Positions 1 through 13,717 of a stretch of DNA of 64,000 nt are shown in pieces (the stretch's first letter is position 1; every line of letters begins with the position of its first letter). Where the stretch lies: positions 12,929,755-12,993,754 of the forward strand of contig CM043868.1 of assembly GCA_023846275.1 (NCBI GenBank), read 5' to 3'. Below the pieces are notes generated by a model. It was not told the origin of the DNA. It did not search any database and saw only the letters and a list, made by a program, of their open reading frames with translations. The translations under genes were made by a program, and so were the position numbers. This DNA comes from Vanilla planifolia. Taxonomy: Eukaryota; Streptophyta; Magnoliopsida; Asparagales; Orchidaceae.

Positions 1-190
1 AAATTAGGTAGCCTTAAAACTAGTGTGGATGTCATTATAGTCTTCAATTGTTTGAAGCCTTGGGGTTCCATTGAAACTTATCTTTATTTAGCAAATTAGT
101 GAAGCATACAATAATTGAACTAAAGCCTCTAAAAAAATTATGATAAAAGGTGGCTAATCCTAAAAAACTTCTAATAATTGTTCTAGTATC
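1..190 (-). mobile_element. Ty3/gypsy polymerase fragment (RT/RNase H junction), fossil
   Basis: Read on the minus strand, about 115-175 gives FLGLATFYHNFF, the conserved block at the end of the Ty3/gypsy reverse transcriptase (family form FLGLANYYRRFI). A block like TSTLVLRLPNF follows to the left, matching the family's LTSAPVLxLPDF. The element runs off the left edge of the window. It is broken, with several breaks, and is old. A minus-strand reverse transcriptase core of the same superfamily lies at 5.1-5.6 kb; whether it is the same copy split by an insertion cannot be decided here. Confidence 0.75.
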
Positions 191-3100
191 CCAAAGGTAC
201 ATGGATGAACTTAATTTACAAGTCTCTTTATTTTTGAATTTTTACCATTAAGCTTATTGATTGGGAAAATGTTGTGTTGATTATGGTGAGTGATGTTTCC
301 CAAAAGTTAGGGGTAAACATCAAACATAAAATAAATTATTTAAAATACTTATCAAGGTTAAGAAAATACAAACCTTATGTAAAGATAAAGAATTTGAGGA
401 ATAGCTCATTTTAGAATTTTTTTGCAAACTTTGGGAGTTAATTGGAATGGTAAATGAAGATAATAAAATTTTTTATAATGTTTTAATCAAAGGATTATTT
501 AAATCTCAAATAAACTAATCCTTAGACTAATTTCCAAAAACCCAAAATGCACCTACAACTGTATGGAAGTGATCATGTTAGTAGGAAAGGGATCATGATT
601 GGAGGAGGAGGATTCATCATTTAAAAAACTATTTACAAGGAAGAATCTCGTGAAAAGATGGGGGAAGTAAAGATCATTGTAAAGGATTCAAGAAGGTTTT
701 CACAAGGAAGCAAGGTATGGGTTTTCTATAGATTCAATTCAATTCTTTGATTAATTCAACAAATTAATTATTTTAAAGCATGCATTAGATGCATGAGAAG
801 ACTTGGTGAGGATAAATTCAACCTTAATGAGTTTGGAATGCTAAGGAATTGGGAATGAATTTGGAACTCTTGAGTATGAAACTCATAGTTTCTAGTGTTG
901 ACTAGACAATCAAATCAAGTGCTTGGATGAAGTCCCTTTTGGAGTGTGATTAGATAGTCCAATGTTGGACTATTGAAGGATTGAATGGTCTGATGTGGTA
1001 TCAGATGATTCAATCATTTTGAGAATTAAGTTTTGAGTCTTTACTAGATGGCTCAACACCAATCTGATGTAGGTTCAAATAGTCTGATAATTGATAGAAT
1101 TGGTCTATTGTCTTTGTTAGATAACTAATAGATGATCTGTTAACCTCTAACTCTGTTAGACTATTCAATAGATTGAACAAATGGTTCAATTAGAGCATGG
1201 TTTGATGGATAAATAGAGGGTTCTCCTAGAGGAAAAATGTTTAATTTTAAGGGTTAATGGTGATTCCATTCAATGTAATTAGGCTTATTAAACATTATAA
1301 GAGGTGTGATTAAATATAAACATTTGATAAATATAAGTAAACCTAATAAATGTAATGTGCATAATTTTATGAAACATGATAAAAAATCTAATAAGGAGTG
1401 ATTATTATTACAAAAAATGAGATAGACATATTGGGTTATGATGATGAATTTATTTGATATTTCCTTCTATATTCTTACCTTCATGTTTATATTTATAAAT
1501 TTTATATTACTTATGACAAAAAAATACCTTATATAATTACATAGAACAAGAAAAAACATGTTGGTAATAAAAAAAGGAAAATATAGTTGGCATGAAACAT
1601 AATATGAAATGATCGTAGTTTCTTTCATCTAAGAAAATAATATTTTTTGGGAAGTCTTATAGAATAAAGGCAATAAATTAATGGCTATTAGTTACGATAT
1701 ATATTCCAAAAAATGTGTGCACCAAAATGGATATGGTCATGAGAGTATACTTAAATATGGTACTAACATAATGGATATCTCAAACAATTGATATGCGATA
1801 AGCTTCATCATATGAAACTAACAAAATACATGGATAACAAATGTTCTCAAGAAAAATAAGGACCATATGAAAAATAATTTTTACACAAAAGAAAAATAAA
1901 ATAGTTTATAAAAGGTGAAAGATATTGCATGACATATTTCTAGTTATTCATGCTTATTTACTATAATGCTTGTTTATCATACTTCTAAATGGAATATGCT
2001 ATAGACCTTATATAAAACATAAATCTAAAGTATATAATGTCTTGAATATATGATTATTCAGATTTTTCCTATATAATAATGGCTCAACCTAAAGTTTAGC
2101 TAAACATTTTAGGTCTTATGGATGCAAATCATAAGATTACATGGGAGTAAAAATATGAAATGGATACATAACTGGATTTTTAGTTGATGATGCATTAGTG
2201 AGATTATATATTAGGACTTTGAGGCATTTAAAATATATGAAATAATGAGTTGCTATGGTAGCAACTAATATTTCTTTCATGTTTCCATTGTGAACATTTG
2301 ATTGCTAGTTTTATTATTTCTTTTGTAATACAATATGGGTTAAAATGCAAGAAATACATGGTATATTTCCATTTTAAGGAAACTACTTAAGTATCCATAA
2401 CATATTGGTATTAGAGAATAATGTATTTATATTGATGCATGAGCAATTGACCATAATTAGTAATGAATGTTTTGATGGTACTTTAGCCATCACAATAGGG
2501 ATAGTAACGGGGCTAGAACAATCTAAAATGACTTAAAGTTTTTACAAGTTGGGTTAAATTCTTTTGGTGGAAATAATAATTCCTAAAAAGTTAAATTCAA
2601 ATTGCACAAAATATATTTTTTAAAATTTAAGTAATGGTATTATGTACATAATTTTTCAAGAATGATACAAAGATGTGTTAGGGGTGTGTGCGTTCATAAA
2701 GTCTTAAAATATAAATCTCCAAATATATGAAAATTTATTTTATTAAATATTTTTATTATTTTTAGAATTTATTAAATTATCACAAAAAATTGTATATCAC
2801 TAAAAAGGAGTATAACATTTAAAGAGGGAGACAAACTTCAAAAACAAAAGTGCTACTTATTAAAGAGCCAATGGTACCAAGTTCATGAAAATCACTAGTG
2901 TCAAGATTGCAAAAGTAAAAATCAAATATTAACAAGAATTTAATTATAATTTAAACTACAAAACTAATAGGCATTAAAAATTAAAAAAATTTCAAATAAT
3001 CTTAGAAAAATTTGAAACTAGGTTGAGGCAAAAAAAGCTTGTAAAGAAGCTTTGTTTACATTTTTATAACACATAATATAAAGTATTGCGGTCACAAAAT

Positions 3101-5100
3101 AAAGAGTTAAAACTTAAAATAAGAAAATAGCATAATAATAATCATGTGGATTTTCATAAAAAAAAAGTATTGAAAATATCAAATTATACTAAAAAATTAT
3201 GAAATCTAGGTAGCAAGTAGAACTTAACGAGTAGTTTTAATTACAATTTATCAAAAATATTTTGGAGGTCATTCGGATAGGAAAATGTAAGGAATATCAT
3301 AAATCATAAATTTTAATTGAAGTTTTATTTTAATTATGCTAAAAAAAACTTAACTACTAAACCTTAAGTGGAGGAAATACTATATGCAAATGAGCATTTT
3401 GATCATTCAATAGAAAACATTGAAAGTGGAGAGTGCTTCACCATTTCAAGGTGAGGAAGGAATGGATATGTGTGGGGGTAGCTTAATAAGCTTTATAAAG
3501 AATGTAGCCTTAAGATGGGATTTTTAGGAAAAATTTGAGAAAGGGATTTGCAAAAAATAAGAAATTGATCCTCGATGAAGGTAAAATTTGGAAAATTCAC
3601 TATAGTAGGAAAGCAAAGGAATGGAGAAGGGAAAGACTTAAGTTCATCAAGGAAATCATGCAATCAATAGATCAATCTTCTTGGTGTTACAAATATCACA
3701 CTAACTAATGTAAGCATGCTATTTGACATTTTGCATTTGACTTGTTGAGTGCTAATTGGTACCTGTGAGCCTTTAATTTACAAATTTGTGTATAGGCCTT
3801 AGTGGAAAAACTAGGTAGCTTGATTCCTTTAATTAAATGAATGTCTTATTGTAAAAGTGTCCTTAAAATAGAAAAGGATTTATATCTTGAAGTAGTTGGT
3901 AAATTATTTAAATTTGTACTTTTGCATATTATTGTTGTATGCAAAAAGGGGGTCCTTTTAATTATAAAATCAATGTTTTGAATGGCCAACATATTATGAC
4001 AGCAAGAATTTAAATAAATGTATAATGGTTTGATTTTAGTGTTTAATCTACTTCTTACACAAGCATATTAGTAGTAGGTTAAGATTTGTATATTTGGTAC
4101 AACATACCTTATCATATGTGCCACTTCATATATAGCTTAGTTGATATAACCAAGGATAAAATGGAAATAATAAATCTTTAAACCAAACAAATAAATGTAG
4201 TTGATAAGGTCTCAAAAAAGGATTATATAGGCCAAGAACAAAGATAAGTTCTTGAGAACAACAACTTCAATTTCAAGAAATGAACCAATGCATCACCAAA
4301 AGGGTGTATCTCCTTTTTTTTGTTAAGGTATAGAAGTGTAACCTAGTAAGGAGACTAATAGCAAGTTGTATCTTATTCCAAAGGATGGTTTGGAGACATA
4401 AACCAAGTAAGAGGTTATTAAAATATATATAGTCTTTGTTTAGAAGGATAAACTTGTAACTAATAGTAAAAAAGAAAAATAAATGGTTGTTATAAAAACC
4501 ACAAATTCAAATGAAAACTAAAAAAAGTCAAATTAATTATAAAGTTAATATAAAAGGATTTAAACTAAATGGTAATAGTATTACATTGGCATGCTACATT
4601 ATTTTGGACAACTTTGCTTTATTCTAATTATTATTTGTTTTGTTATTGCACCCAATGTACAACATGATCCAACTTTAAACTAATTTGTATTCTTGTTATA
4701 TAGATTTTTGTTTGCTAAGCCTATGATGGTTAGTTTAACTTATTTTATGGCTTAATATTATAGGTTCTATGGATGCACATCATGAGACATTGAGAAAACA
4801 TAAGGTAAACACTTAGCTCTATAATTTCTTTTCAAATGAATGTTTGGATTTGGATTATATGAGTTATACTAAATACTATTGTGAAAATAGTACATATTAG
4901 TTTGATATTGGACAAGGTTGTTATTTCGATTTTTGTAACAAGAATTAGTTTATATATGTGATCCTTTTTTATAAAAAATAGATTTATTGCTACTAAGCAT
5001 GTAGTTGATTTTCGAAATTTTATTCTATTTATATTAAAAAGGTCTTCAAAATAAAAAGGATTTTATTAAAAAAAGATTTTCTAAATTCTCAAAGGAAAAA
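191..5100. other. gene-free AT-rich stretch with retroelement debris
   Basis: No host gene is recognisable. About 880-1245 is less AT-rich and holds repeated short motifs of the form tggttcaat, gattgaac and tctgat, the texture of some copia LTRs; the same texture occurs inside the copia LTR at 41.7-42.9 kb. The rest is low-complexity A/T-rich sequence without a readable frame. Because minus-strand gypsy polymerase blocks lie on both sides, this may be material inserted into one gypsy copy; that is inference only. Confidence 0.4.
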
Positions 5101-5109
5101 AGAAAATCG

Positions 5110-5565
5110 GATAAAAATTAATTGGAGACAACTAGTACCATAGAAAACAAGGATATCATCAAAATATACTATAATGATTTTACTAATGGAATGTAATATG
5201 GTGTTCATTAATCTCATGAAAGTGCTAGATGCATTGGAAAGATCAAAAGGCATCACTAGCAACTTGTATGGTCCATTAGGGCTCTTGAAATCAGTTTTCC
5301 TTTCGTCTACTTGTTGGATAAAAATTTAGTAGTCATAATTATTAAGATCAATTTTTGTGAACCATTTAGAACTCATGATAATATATAATATATCATATAG
5401 TAGTGGGATGAGAAATTAATATTTCATTGTTATCTTGTCTATCACTTTATTATCTATGCAAATTCTTTAAGAGTCATCCTTTTTGTGTGTCAATAATGTG
5501 GATATAGCACATGGATTATGGCTCTTTTATAAGAACCATTTTATAAAAACCTAAAACTTTTCTAT
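5110..5565 (-). mobile_element. Ty3/gypsy reverse transcriptase core, fossil
   Basis: On the minus strand about 5143-5172 reads VYFDDIL, the catalytic (Y/F)xDD block of Ty3/gypsy reverse transcriptase. To its right, hence upstream in the element, the sequence resembles the CPFGLxNAPxTFxxLM block. The fragment is broken in many places and shows no LTR of its own. It ends near 5.6 kb, where copia-type sequence begins. Confidence 0.75.
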
Positions 5566-5599
5566 TTATAATATGTTCTAAATCATTAGATTAAGTCAA

Positions 5600-6777
5600 T
5601 AGAGTTGTAATTACTAAGGCGTGATGCTAATAAGAAGGGGGGTTGAATTGTAGAGCTTTTAAAACTTTAAATACAATAACAAGAAGTATTGTAACAACTT
5701 TAGCTCAATATGATCAGAAAATAATTATTGATTGATTTTAACAAATAATAACCTAGTTTTCCAAAAACCTTTGTGTAAGTTACAACTTAAGAAATATCAA
5801 GTGTAAGAAGAGAATCACACATAATTTCTAAGTTGATTGGCTTGACCTGTGCCTATATCCACCCTTAGTCTAATGTCTAGGCTTCCACTAAATTAATCAC
5901 TCTCTTTTGTCATAATTAGTAGGAGCAAACCTTATAATAAATTTATAAGTGTTTAGAAGAGCTACACAACAAACTCAAAAAAATTATTATAATAGTTATA
6001 ATAAGATATTTAGCACTTGAACAAAATATAACTCACAATCCCTATACCTTTCACTCGTATAAGTAATATGACATAATTATTAGATGATATGAAGAGATGT
6101 TACTAAGAAATTTGAGATATTTTGATGAAACAACAAGGAATAAAATGTTGCTAGGCTTCTAAGCAAAAGGATGTAAAGATGTTCAACTAAATCCATGTTA
6201 TACTTGTTGATAGAATATTATTATTCTTCTTAAAGATATGCAAGTAGGTCTTAGCCTTTTCTAATGTGTTTGACATGTTATTTATTCTCTCAATCCAATT
6301 AAGAATTCATTTAGCAACTCTAAAGACTTCATAATTAAATTTCCAAAGTGATTAACAAGCCATTACAGGTGTCAATTTGCATTCATCCAATTACAAATGA
6401 AAAATTGTACATAGTTGATAAGTGCATAAGAAGATAGCCCAATGATATGCCTATATGACTCATGCATTATTATTACCTAAATTATATCATACAAGTACAA
6501 AAAAGTTATCATATTATATAATGTATGTTTTTTACACACTCTTAAAAATTATCTTTAGTTTTTAAAATTTTATACTAGATGATGATAGGGATCATACAAA
6601 AGTGATACATGTATTACACATGTATACAAACTGATTAAAGATTGCACATGTATGATAAATTGATCATTAATGTACGATAAATGTTTCCATAATGCTCTTT
6701 ACTCATGGGTTTTTTGATACTTTGTGCTAGTATGATAGTGAAATAATATCTTATAAAGCCATAAGTTACTTCATAAA
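5600..6777. mobile_element. possible copia-type LTR/leader debris
   Basis: At about 5627-5650 a G-rich run followed by ttgaattg resembles the sequence just downstream of the primer site in many plant Ty1/copia elements. No protein motif is readable behind it, and the stretch stops at the start of the gypsy LTR at 6778, as if the larger element had inserted into it. Weak assignment. Confidence 0.3.
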
Positions 6778-8382
6778 TGTAATGAGACAAATTATTATTT
6801 CATCTCAAAGGTATTCTAAGTACATTTTATTTGTGTTTGAGATCATATGTCTAATGATTTAGCCAAAAGAACTTAAATTTTGACTTTTTATGGAGTGGAC
6901 TAAAATAAGGGGCTTCATCTCATAAACTATGTCATTTTGTCAAGAATTTTAGATTTGAAACATGAGCATACAATTAGATAGAATGTATTGAGATGAGTCT
7001 ATCATTACTTGTTTTATTGTAATCAAAGTTCTTTTAAATTTAATACAAATTTTTAAAGTAAAATAAAATTATTAATGTTTAAGAATTAAATAATTATTTT
7101 AAAAAATCTTGAAATCATTTATATATATATCAACAAGATATAAAAGAAATTGAAACAATAATAAGATAACAAAGAGAAAGTAAAATAGGAAGAAGATTAG
7201 ATGCATCATATATAATTTATTATGTTGTGATAAAATAGTAGAAAAAGAAAAGAAATATGGAATCAAACTTATTGAGTCTAATATTAGATGAGATATATTT
7301 ATGAATAAATAACCAAGAATTATTTTTCTATGATTTTATCTTGTAATTATGCTTATTGTGTAATTTGGTAATGTTTGGTATTATTGGCATCTAACCTCAT
7401 TAATTATAATTATCTATTATGTGATTAAGAGTTGTCGCTTATTGCACGCTCTATTCACCACTGCTTATTGTGTGACCTGACCGTTAATATATTGAGCTGT
7501 TAGTTGAAATGAGATAGAGGTCCTGCGGATAACTGTCATTTAGAAAAATAAGATTTAATGTTCTAAAATTAAAAAGAGTACTATGAATAAATATAAAGTG
7601 TTATAATAAGGAATATGCTTATAACTAAGATGAAAGATATGTATAATTGAATTTTGGCATAAATGTTGATAATATGCATAAGTTTTGATATTTCTATAGT
7701 ATTACAAATGCATGATTACTTATGATCATTTCTTAGATGTAATGCTTGTATTATGATTCCTCACATCCAGATTATATTTCTTTTGTTGCATTCACATTGC
7801 ATTATTTATTTTAGTTTTCAATTTATATGATGAGATAGTTATGCTCATTCTCTTATTCGCATTATAAGGCATCACACAAGTACTCTCTAAGCAAAGAAAA
7901 TAAGTGGTGCATGAATTAGGTTCTAAAAGTATGTAGTAAGGTATTTTGGGCTATGGATACTCATGATATTAAGTTATATATAAGATATCTATAATTTTAT
8001 TTGATTGTGCCCTATGATATTTTTATAGTAGTTCTATGATGTGAGATGTTAAATTGTGGTGTGTTATATTAAGTTTTGATATATATACTTTTTCTCTTTA
8101 TTTATTATATAAAGAATTATGGTGAAATATTATTAGATCTATAGAGGGAAAAACAAATACTTTTAGATGACACTTTATTTTGTTTGATTTTTAAAGTTTA
8201 GAACTTTTTGAGTCAAAATTAAAATAATAAAGGATGTAAAAATGAATAAGAGTTTGTCTTGACAATCATTGCTCTCTTAATTAGGTCATGGTTATCCTCT
8301 AATTGTCTTTAAACTTTGATTTTCTTAATATTTAAGTTAATAAGGATGACAAATAATATGTGATTTTGGGTGAGGCATGACA
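6778..8382 (+). repeat. 5' LTR of the gypsy element
   Basis: The LTR begins TGTAATGAG, directly comparable with TGTAACAAT at 13718. Homology to the 3' copy is clear for about 300 bases (shared blocks near aaggtattc and tacattttatttgtgttt). It ends in gaggcatgaca at 8382, three bases before the primer site, giving a length of about 1.6 kb. Its right half is only loosely comparable with the far end of the 3' LTR. Confidence 0.7.
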
Positions 8383-8385
8383 AAA

Positions 8386-8397
8386 TACTATCAGAGT
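8386..8397 (+). other. primer binding site, tRNA-iMet type
   Basis: The sequence tactatcagagt differs at a few positions from the usual plant initiator-methionine primer site TGGTATCAGAGC and sits just behind the LTR end, as expected for a gypsy or copia element. Confidence 0.6.
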
Positions 8398-8763
8398 GAT
8401 TGAGATCATTTGGAAGTTATTAAAAATCCCAAGGAGGTTGTATTCTCAAATCTCAAAGGTTGGATTATAGGTTAGTTTTAAATGCTTGGGGGTCTAATGA
8501 ATGAGCACACCTACATTGCATGCATACATTACCATTTAATTTATTTTAAATATCATTTTTAATTAATAACTTCAATACTTACTGATGTGAAGCTATTGAC
8601 TAAGAAATGAGAGTGTAAGAAATGAAATCTAGGTCATATTTGTGAAGGGACAAGAATTAGTAGTTTTAATTATGTTGTGTTAATTATAGAGAAAGTAGCC
8701 AATGTTCTAATTATGGTATATGTCATTGAGGTAATTATTTATTTGTAAAAAAAGTATCAGAGA

Positions 8764-8802
8764 TGTTATGATTGCAAAGAATTTGGTCAAAATTCCAAAG
8801 AT
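8764..8802 (+). mobile_element. gag zinc-knuckle remnant of the gypsy element
   Basis: The translation CYDCKEFGQ keeps the C-x2-C-x4-G spacing of the retroviral CCHC zinc knuckle found near the end of plant gypsy gag. It lies about 380 bases behind the primer site, so gag here is shorter than usual. Degenerate fossil. Confidence 0.6.
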
Positions 8803-10623
8803 TAGTTATAAGTGAGTTATGATCTATGTTACTTTCTTTGTTATGTTTATATTATTATTTGAATTAAAATATCTAGAGACACTTATTATAAATATTGATG
8901 AGAATAAGAATGTGACAAGTCATAAATTCTTTATATAAATTATATAAAGGAGTATGTTAGAGAGGAATCCTTTGTTAATTACAATAATTACAAAACATTA
9001 TTTATAGATTTTACTCATAATGAATGTTCTATGAATAGATTGTGAAAATTGAACTAACACCTTTACTAAATATAGGAATAAAAATTGATAGTAAGAATGC
9101 CTTAAGTGAAATTAATATTTGAAAATTTTGCATAAAACATTATCTATGGAGATTGATATAGGTTTTTAAGGATTGAGGATTTGTAATTTATTTTAATGAA
9201 TTAACTAGATAGCATAATTGGTTTTAGTTGCTAGACAAGAGGATCCTCTATAATCATTATTATTATTATAAATATAATTGATATGGTGATATGAAGAGGG
9301 ATGACGAATAAAGAGTTGGCAAGTATTTGTGTTCATATTAAGTAAAAAAATAATTGAATTTGAAAGGTAGATGCATATTATGGAATGCTTTGGATGAAAT
9401 AGCACAGATATTTTACTAAAATGCTAATAAAGATAAGTAGGATAGCTTTGGATTATATACATCTTCTATTTATATCAAAGAGATTGATTTTTTGAACTAA
9501 ATAATTATAACAAGAAATAAATGAATGGTTTCAAGTTGTATTGTTTTCTCTATAGGTTTTTAAGTAAAGCAATTACTTATGATTGGTGTGGATACCTAAC
9601 ATCTTGTACTTCCAATTGATTTAGGAATTATAACAATGGTGATATTTTAAGGAGATTGTAGGTTTAATATTTTAGAGAAATAGATATTTTTAAAGTAACA
9701 AAAAAAAAGATTAATAAAGAGTCTTTCAATTTAAGGGCATGTTTGAATGAATTATGAGATAATAGCAAAAAATTTTGAAAGATGAACAAAGATAATTTGT
9801 TTGGAAAATTAAGGAATCAATTTTGATTAACATAGTTGCACTACTTGTTTGAGTTCTTATTGAGTTTCTTAATGTTTTCTTTGGAATTAGTTGTAAAGAG
9901 TATAAGTTAAAGGTGTAACTAAAATTGTAATTGAAAACCCAAGTCATATAGTGATTATTCAAAGAAAATGCTCAAGTAAACCAAATGGAATTGCAAAAAG
10001 TGTTAGCAAGAATATGATTAAAGAGGGAATACAATAATGACATTCAGAAATAAACATGAAAATTTAATGATGGCAAAAACAAGCGTGACAAATCAAAGGT
10101 TTGGAAATGTAGATAATACCCAAATTTGAGTCATGTAAGGTGAAATGTTAAGGAATTTTGAATAGCAATTTAACAAAAAGAGTAAGCACAATGGATCTCA
10201 AATGATAAGAAAAAGAATGTTGCATTTATAAATAGATTATGGTCTAGTTTTCTATATAAATGAGATGAAATGATGTTCTACATCTAATTATTATCCAATG
10301 TGAGGGAGAGCATGGTGCATTAGGAGCTTAAGCTTGTTAGTTTATTTAATGTATTGTAGCCATAAGATCATTTAGAGAACTTTTAAATCTCATCTTATTC
10401 TAACGAAATGCTTTCCTTTTATATTGGATTGTAGTTGAAATGTGAAATTAGAATGAAGATAAATTTTTAGCTAAATCTATTCATTAAGTGATCTTGGTTA
10501 GTGAAAATAATTAAGGGTGATTCAAAGTGATAAAATAGAGTGATTGATGTGAGGATAAGAAATGTGAAAATTTAAGAAAAAAACATATGTAATTGTATAA
10601 GCCTATTATAGGACTCATTAAGA

Positions 10624-10720
10624 TGGCTTGAAAAATTTATTAAATACTATGACCTAAAAATTTCTTATAATTTTGATAAAACAAATATAGTGGTTGATGC
10701 TCTAAGAAAAAAGCAATAAT
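10624..10720 (+). mobile_element. RNase H C-terminal block of the gypsy element
   Basis: The frame reads WLEKFIKYYDLKISYNF and then NIVVDALRKK, matching the RNase H end of plant Ty3/gypsy polymerases (family pattern RWLELLKDYDxxIxYHPGKANVVADALSRK). It marks the RNase H to integrase transition. The reverse transcriptase that should precede it (roughly 9.4-10.5 kb) is too eroded for me to point at its motifs. Confidence 0.75.
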
Positions 10721-10929
10721 TCAAGATTATCTCAGCCTCATGATAGATTGGTAACTTTCGAAATGAATAAATTACAATTTGAAAAAGAAGTGAGAAGAAA
10801 TGTTTTAATGTTTTCATCATTTAGCCTTCAGATCTAAATGTTTTGAATTAATCAAAGAAGATCAATTGTATGATAAAAGAATATCAAAAAATGATTCAAA
10901 TATAATAATGAAAGGATGTATATTTGATT

Positions 10930-11785
10930 TCATCTTGATGAGAGTGAGGTGTAGTATTTGCAAGGTTATGCATTCTTAAACACTAGTAATTAAGACATTT
11001 ATTATTAAAAGAAGTACACACTTTTAGACATTCTAATCATCTAAGCAATAGTATAAGGTATTAAGAATGCAAATAAAAGTATTAGTGGCCTAGGCTCAAA
11101 AGAGATGTTGCAAATTTGGGTCTAAAAATGCATTTTTCTAACTAGTGAAAGTGAACAACAATAAGTAAGTTATTATAACCCTCAACCAATTCCTAAATTG
11201 AATTGAAAGTGTATTCCAATAGTTTTTGTTGTTGGCCTATCTAAATCACTGACTAATATGATGCCATATAAGGAGTAAATGACTGTTTGACTAAATTAGG
11301 TATCTCTTTTGGCAAAGTCAATCTACTTATTAAGCAAAAAAGTTGACCCAAGGTTATATCTCATTTATGTAAAATTGTACACAAGATTAATGAAACTCAA
11401 TTGAATTTCATGATGATAATCACCCTAAAATTGATGAACGAGGTGAAATGATGATCAAGACTTTAGAAAAGTTTTTAAGATTATGTTTGCTTGATTTTGG
11501 TATGGATTGGGAAAGTTACTTCCATTTTAATTAAGTGTGATTGTTTTTAATATTACAATAGAATGTCTTACTATAAGTCTCTTAATGAAAGAAAATGTTA
11601 ATCTCTATTGTAATGTCTCTAGGATAATGAGAAGTAATTAATAGAGCTAAATATTAAAGATAAAGCTTTTGAAAAGTGAAGTTGACTAGAGAAAGTATTA
11701 AGATTGTTTATGACAAAAGAAATATTTTGATAAGAAACACAAAAATATAAAATTTTAAGAAGATGAGCATTCCTTTATCCAAATT
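10930..11785 (+). mobile_element. integrase region of the gypsy element
   Basis: Near 11000-11110 the zinc-binding N-terminal region is recognisable (LLLKEVH, later KRDVA; family LxxEAHxxxxSIHPG and WWPGMKRDVA). Near 11545-11580 the frame gives YKSLNERKC, the counterpart of the YEALYGRKCRSP block downstream of the integrase core. Broken, with many breaks. Confidence 0.7.
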
Positions 11786-11799
11786 AGTTCTTTAAAAGG

Positions 11800-13285
11800 G
11801 GTGATACACTTTTGAAGGAAAAGAAAAACATTGAGACTTATATTGATGTCAAATGGGTAACAAATCACATTAATTAGTAATAAATGAGATTAACCTATAT
11901 ATGTTAAAAAATAAGAAATATGACAAAAAAATATGTGAAATTTAAAAGGACAACAAGAGATACCTATCCAAGGAAACTTTAACTAAGAGGTGATCGTGAG
12001 AAACACTAGGATAGTTTCGAAGGCTAGACCTACAACTTCTCGATGGCATATAAATTGGGTACTCAAAAAAAGGTTCAATAATATAAATCTAAAACATAAT
12101 AAAAGAAATATAAAAGCCACTCTAGCCCAGATTTAGAGGTATGAAATAATCTAACCAAATCAATACAAAAATTTTGAAGAAATGATACAAATTATATAAG
12201 AAAGATGCATTCAAAAGAACCAAAGAAAAGTAAGTAGCAAAGAAAATAAGAGATTTGTAGAGAATAGTTATCGAGTAAGGAGATGGGGATGAAAGATTTT
12301 AAAAACAAACACTAATAATTGAGCAAGAACAGGAAGAATTAAGTGCTAATTGTGGTGGTATGAAGATGTTAGTGGTTGAGTCAATGTTAAACTAGCTTTG
12401 TGTCTTATCTCTTGGGCCTTGCATCTTTCTCCTAGTATTGGAGCTTCAAAGAGTCAACAAATTGAAGTTTTCGTTGTGATCAAACAAAAGATCTCAATAA
12501 AATGCAAAGAAAAATAATGACTTTCATTCATCAAAACTAACCTTATATAATGTTAAGCCTTTTAATTTATAGAGAGCCAATAGGGATACATATATAAAAG
12601 CACATAAGAATATCAAGGGTCACTCTAGAATATAAAAGAACATATTACTTTAGCTAAAAAAATCATGAAAAAAATACATAAAAACTATTACAAGATTGAA
12701 ACTCATAGATTTTCAACAAATACAAGCCTTAAAACCTTAGATTATCCTTAAAAAGCTTCAAAATTGGCTACCATAAGCTATTCCCAAGTAACTTTGCTAA
12801 AAATTGTCATTATTTCAGTGATTAAGTAGCAAAAGATAAAAATTGGTCATAAGTTGGGTCGCATGTGCCATGTCATGGATGCATGCTAGATCAAATTGCA
12901 TCTACTATGTCATGTGCATAAGAATAATTAGGTTGATGCAAAGTCAAAAGCATGCTATCAGGTTACTACAAGTTTGACTCAACGGCATATCTAAATTAGG
13001 TTAACATGACACTAGATCAGATCAGATTGTCATAGATGGATGGATTGGGTTGATGCTACTACTAAAATGGATTGATGTTGGAAGCAAGTTGGAATCAGGT
13101 CATGCAAATCTAATAATGAACATAAGGTAGCCAACAAGAAATGGGTTTAATGGGGCAAAGGAGAGGATCCAAGGCCTAAAGAATTTTAAAATAGATTTTG
13201 AGCCTAAAATTCTATTTTATCTCAAAATAAAACCTACACATGAAAAATAAAGCCTTTGACCATCCAAAAGTGTTGGAGTGCACCT
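11800..13285. mobile_element. sequence inserted into the gypsy integrase region
   Basis: Between two integrase blocks that are normally close together lie about 1.4-1.5 kb unlike the rest of the element. It is richer in G and C around 12350-13150 and has LTR-like texture (for example ctcaataaaatgcaaag near 12493). No coding motif was recognised. Exact ends, target duplication and family cannot be fixed by eye. Confidence 0.45.
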
Positions 13286-13289
13286 GATT

Positions 13290-13453
13290 GGATCATGTGC
13301 ATAAAAAACCTTGAATGTAATTGGCACCCACAACATAGATACCTTGGGCCTTTTAAAATAATTACAAGAATGAACAAAGTTGCTTTTAGATTGATCATGT
13401 CCACTCAATTAGTAGAAGTTTGTGATGATTTGCATATAGATTTTCTAAAATAG
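13290..13453 (+). mobile_element. integrase C-terminal tail of the gypsy element
   Basis: The open frame here gives RYLGPFKII, then VAFRL, then DDLHIDFLK, matching the integrase C-terminal block of plant Ty3/gypsy elements (RYIGPFEIxxRxGxVAYRLxLPPxLxxVHxVFHVSxLK). It is the longest well-kept piece of the element and lies 265 bases before the 3' LTR. It starts at a non-ATG codon and is not a host gene. Confidence 0.8.
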
Positions 13454-13700
13454 TATGTTTGTGATTTATCTCACATTGTTAAGTATGATTAAAAGATTTG
13501 TAGATCTAGTTAGATAAGTCCTATTCATAGAATCGTAATCAAATATTAGGATGGTATGATAAAGTTTTAAGAAACAAAGAAATTGCTAAAGTAAAAGTAT
13601 TAGGACATAACTAAATTGCAAAAGGAGAACAAACTAGGAAGTTGAAAATGATATGAGAAATCAATAATTATAACTATTTTAAATTTTGAGATAAAAGTTT

Positions 13701-13717
13701 TCTCAAGGTGGGTAGAT
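13701..13717 (+). other. polypurine tract
   Basis: A purine-rich stretch (caaggtgggtaga) directly precedes the 3' LTR start TGTAACA, the position of the plus-strand primer in LTR retrotransposons. Confidence 0.55.

Noticed and set aside
9205-9962. Minus-strand frames of 66 and 78 codons
   Set aside because: They lie in the eroded interior of the plus-strand gypsy element and have drift-like codon content with no motif.
13217-13408. Minus-strand frame at the gypsy integrase tail
   Set aside because: The plus strand here matches integrase; the minus frame matches nothing.
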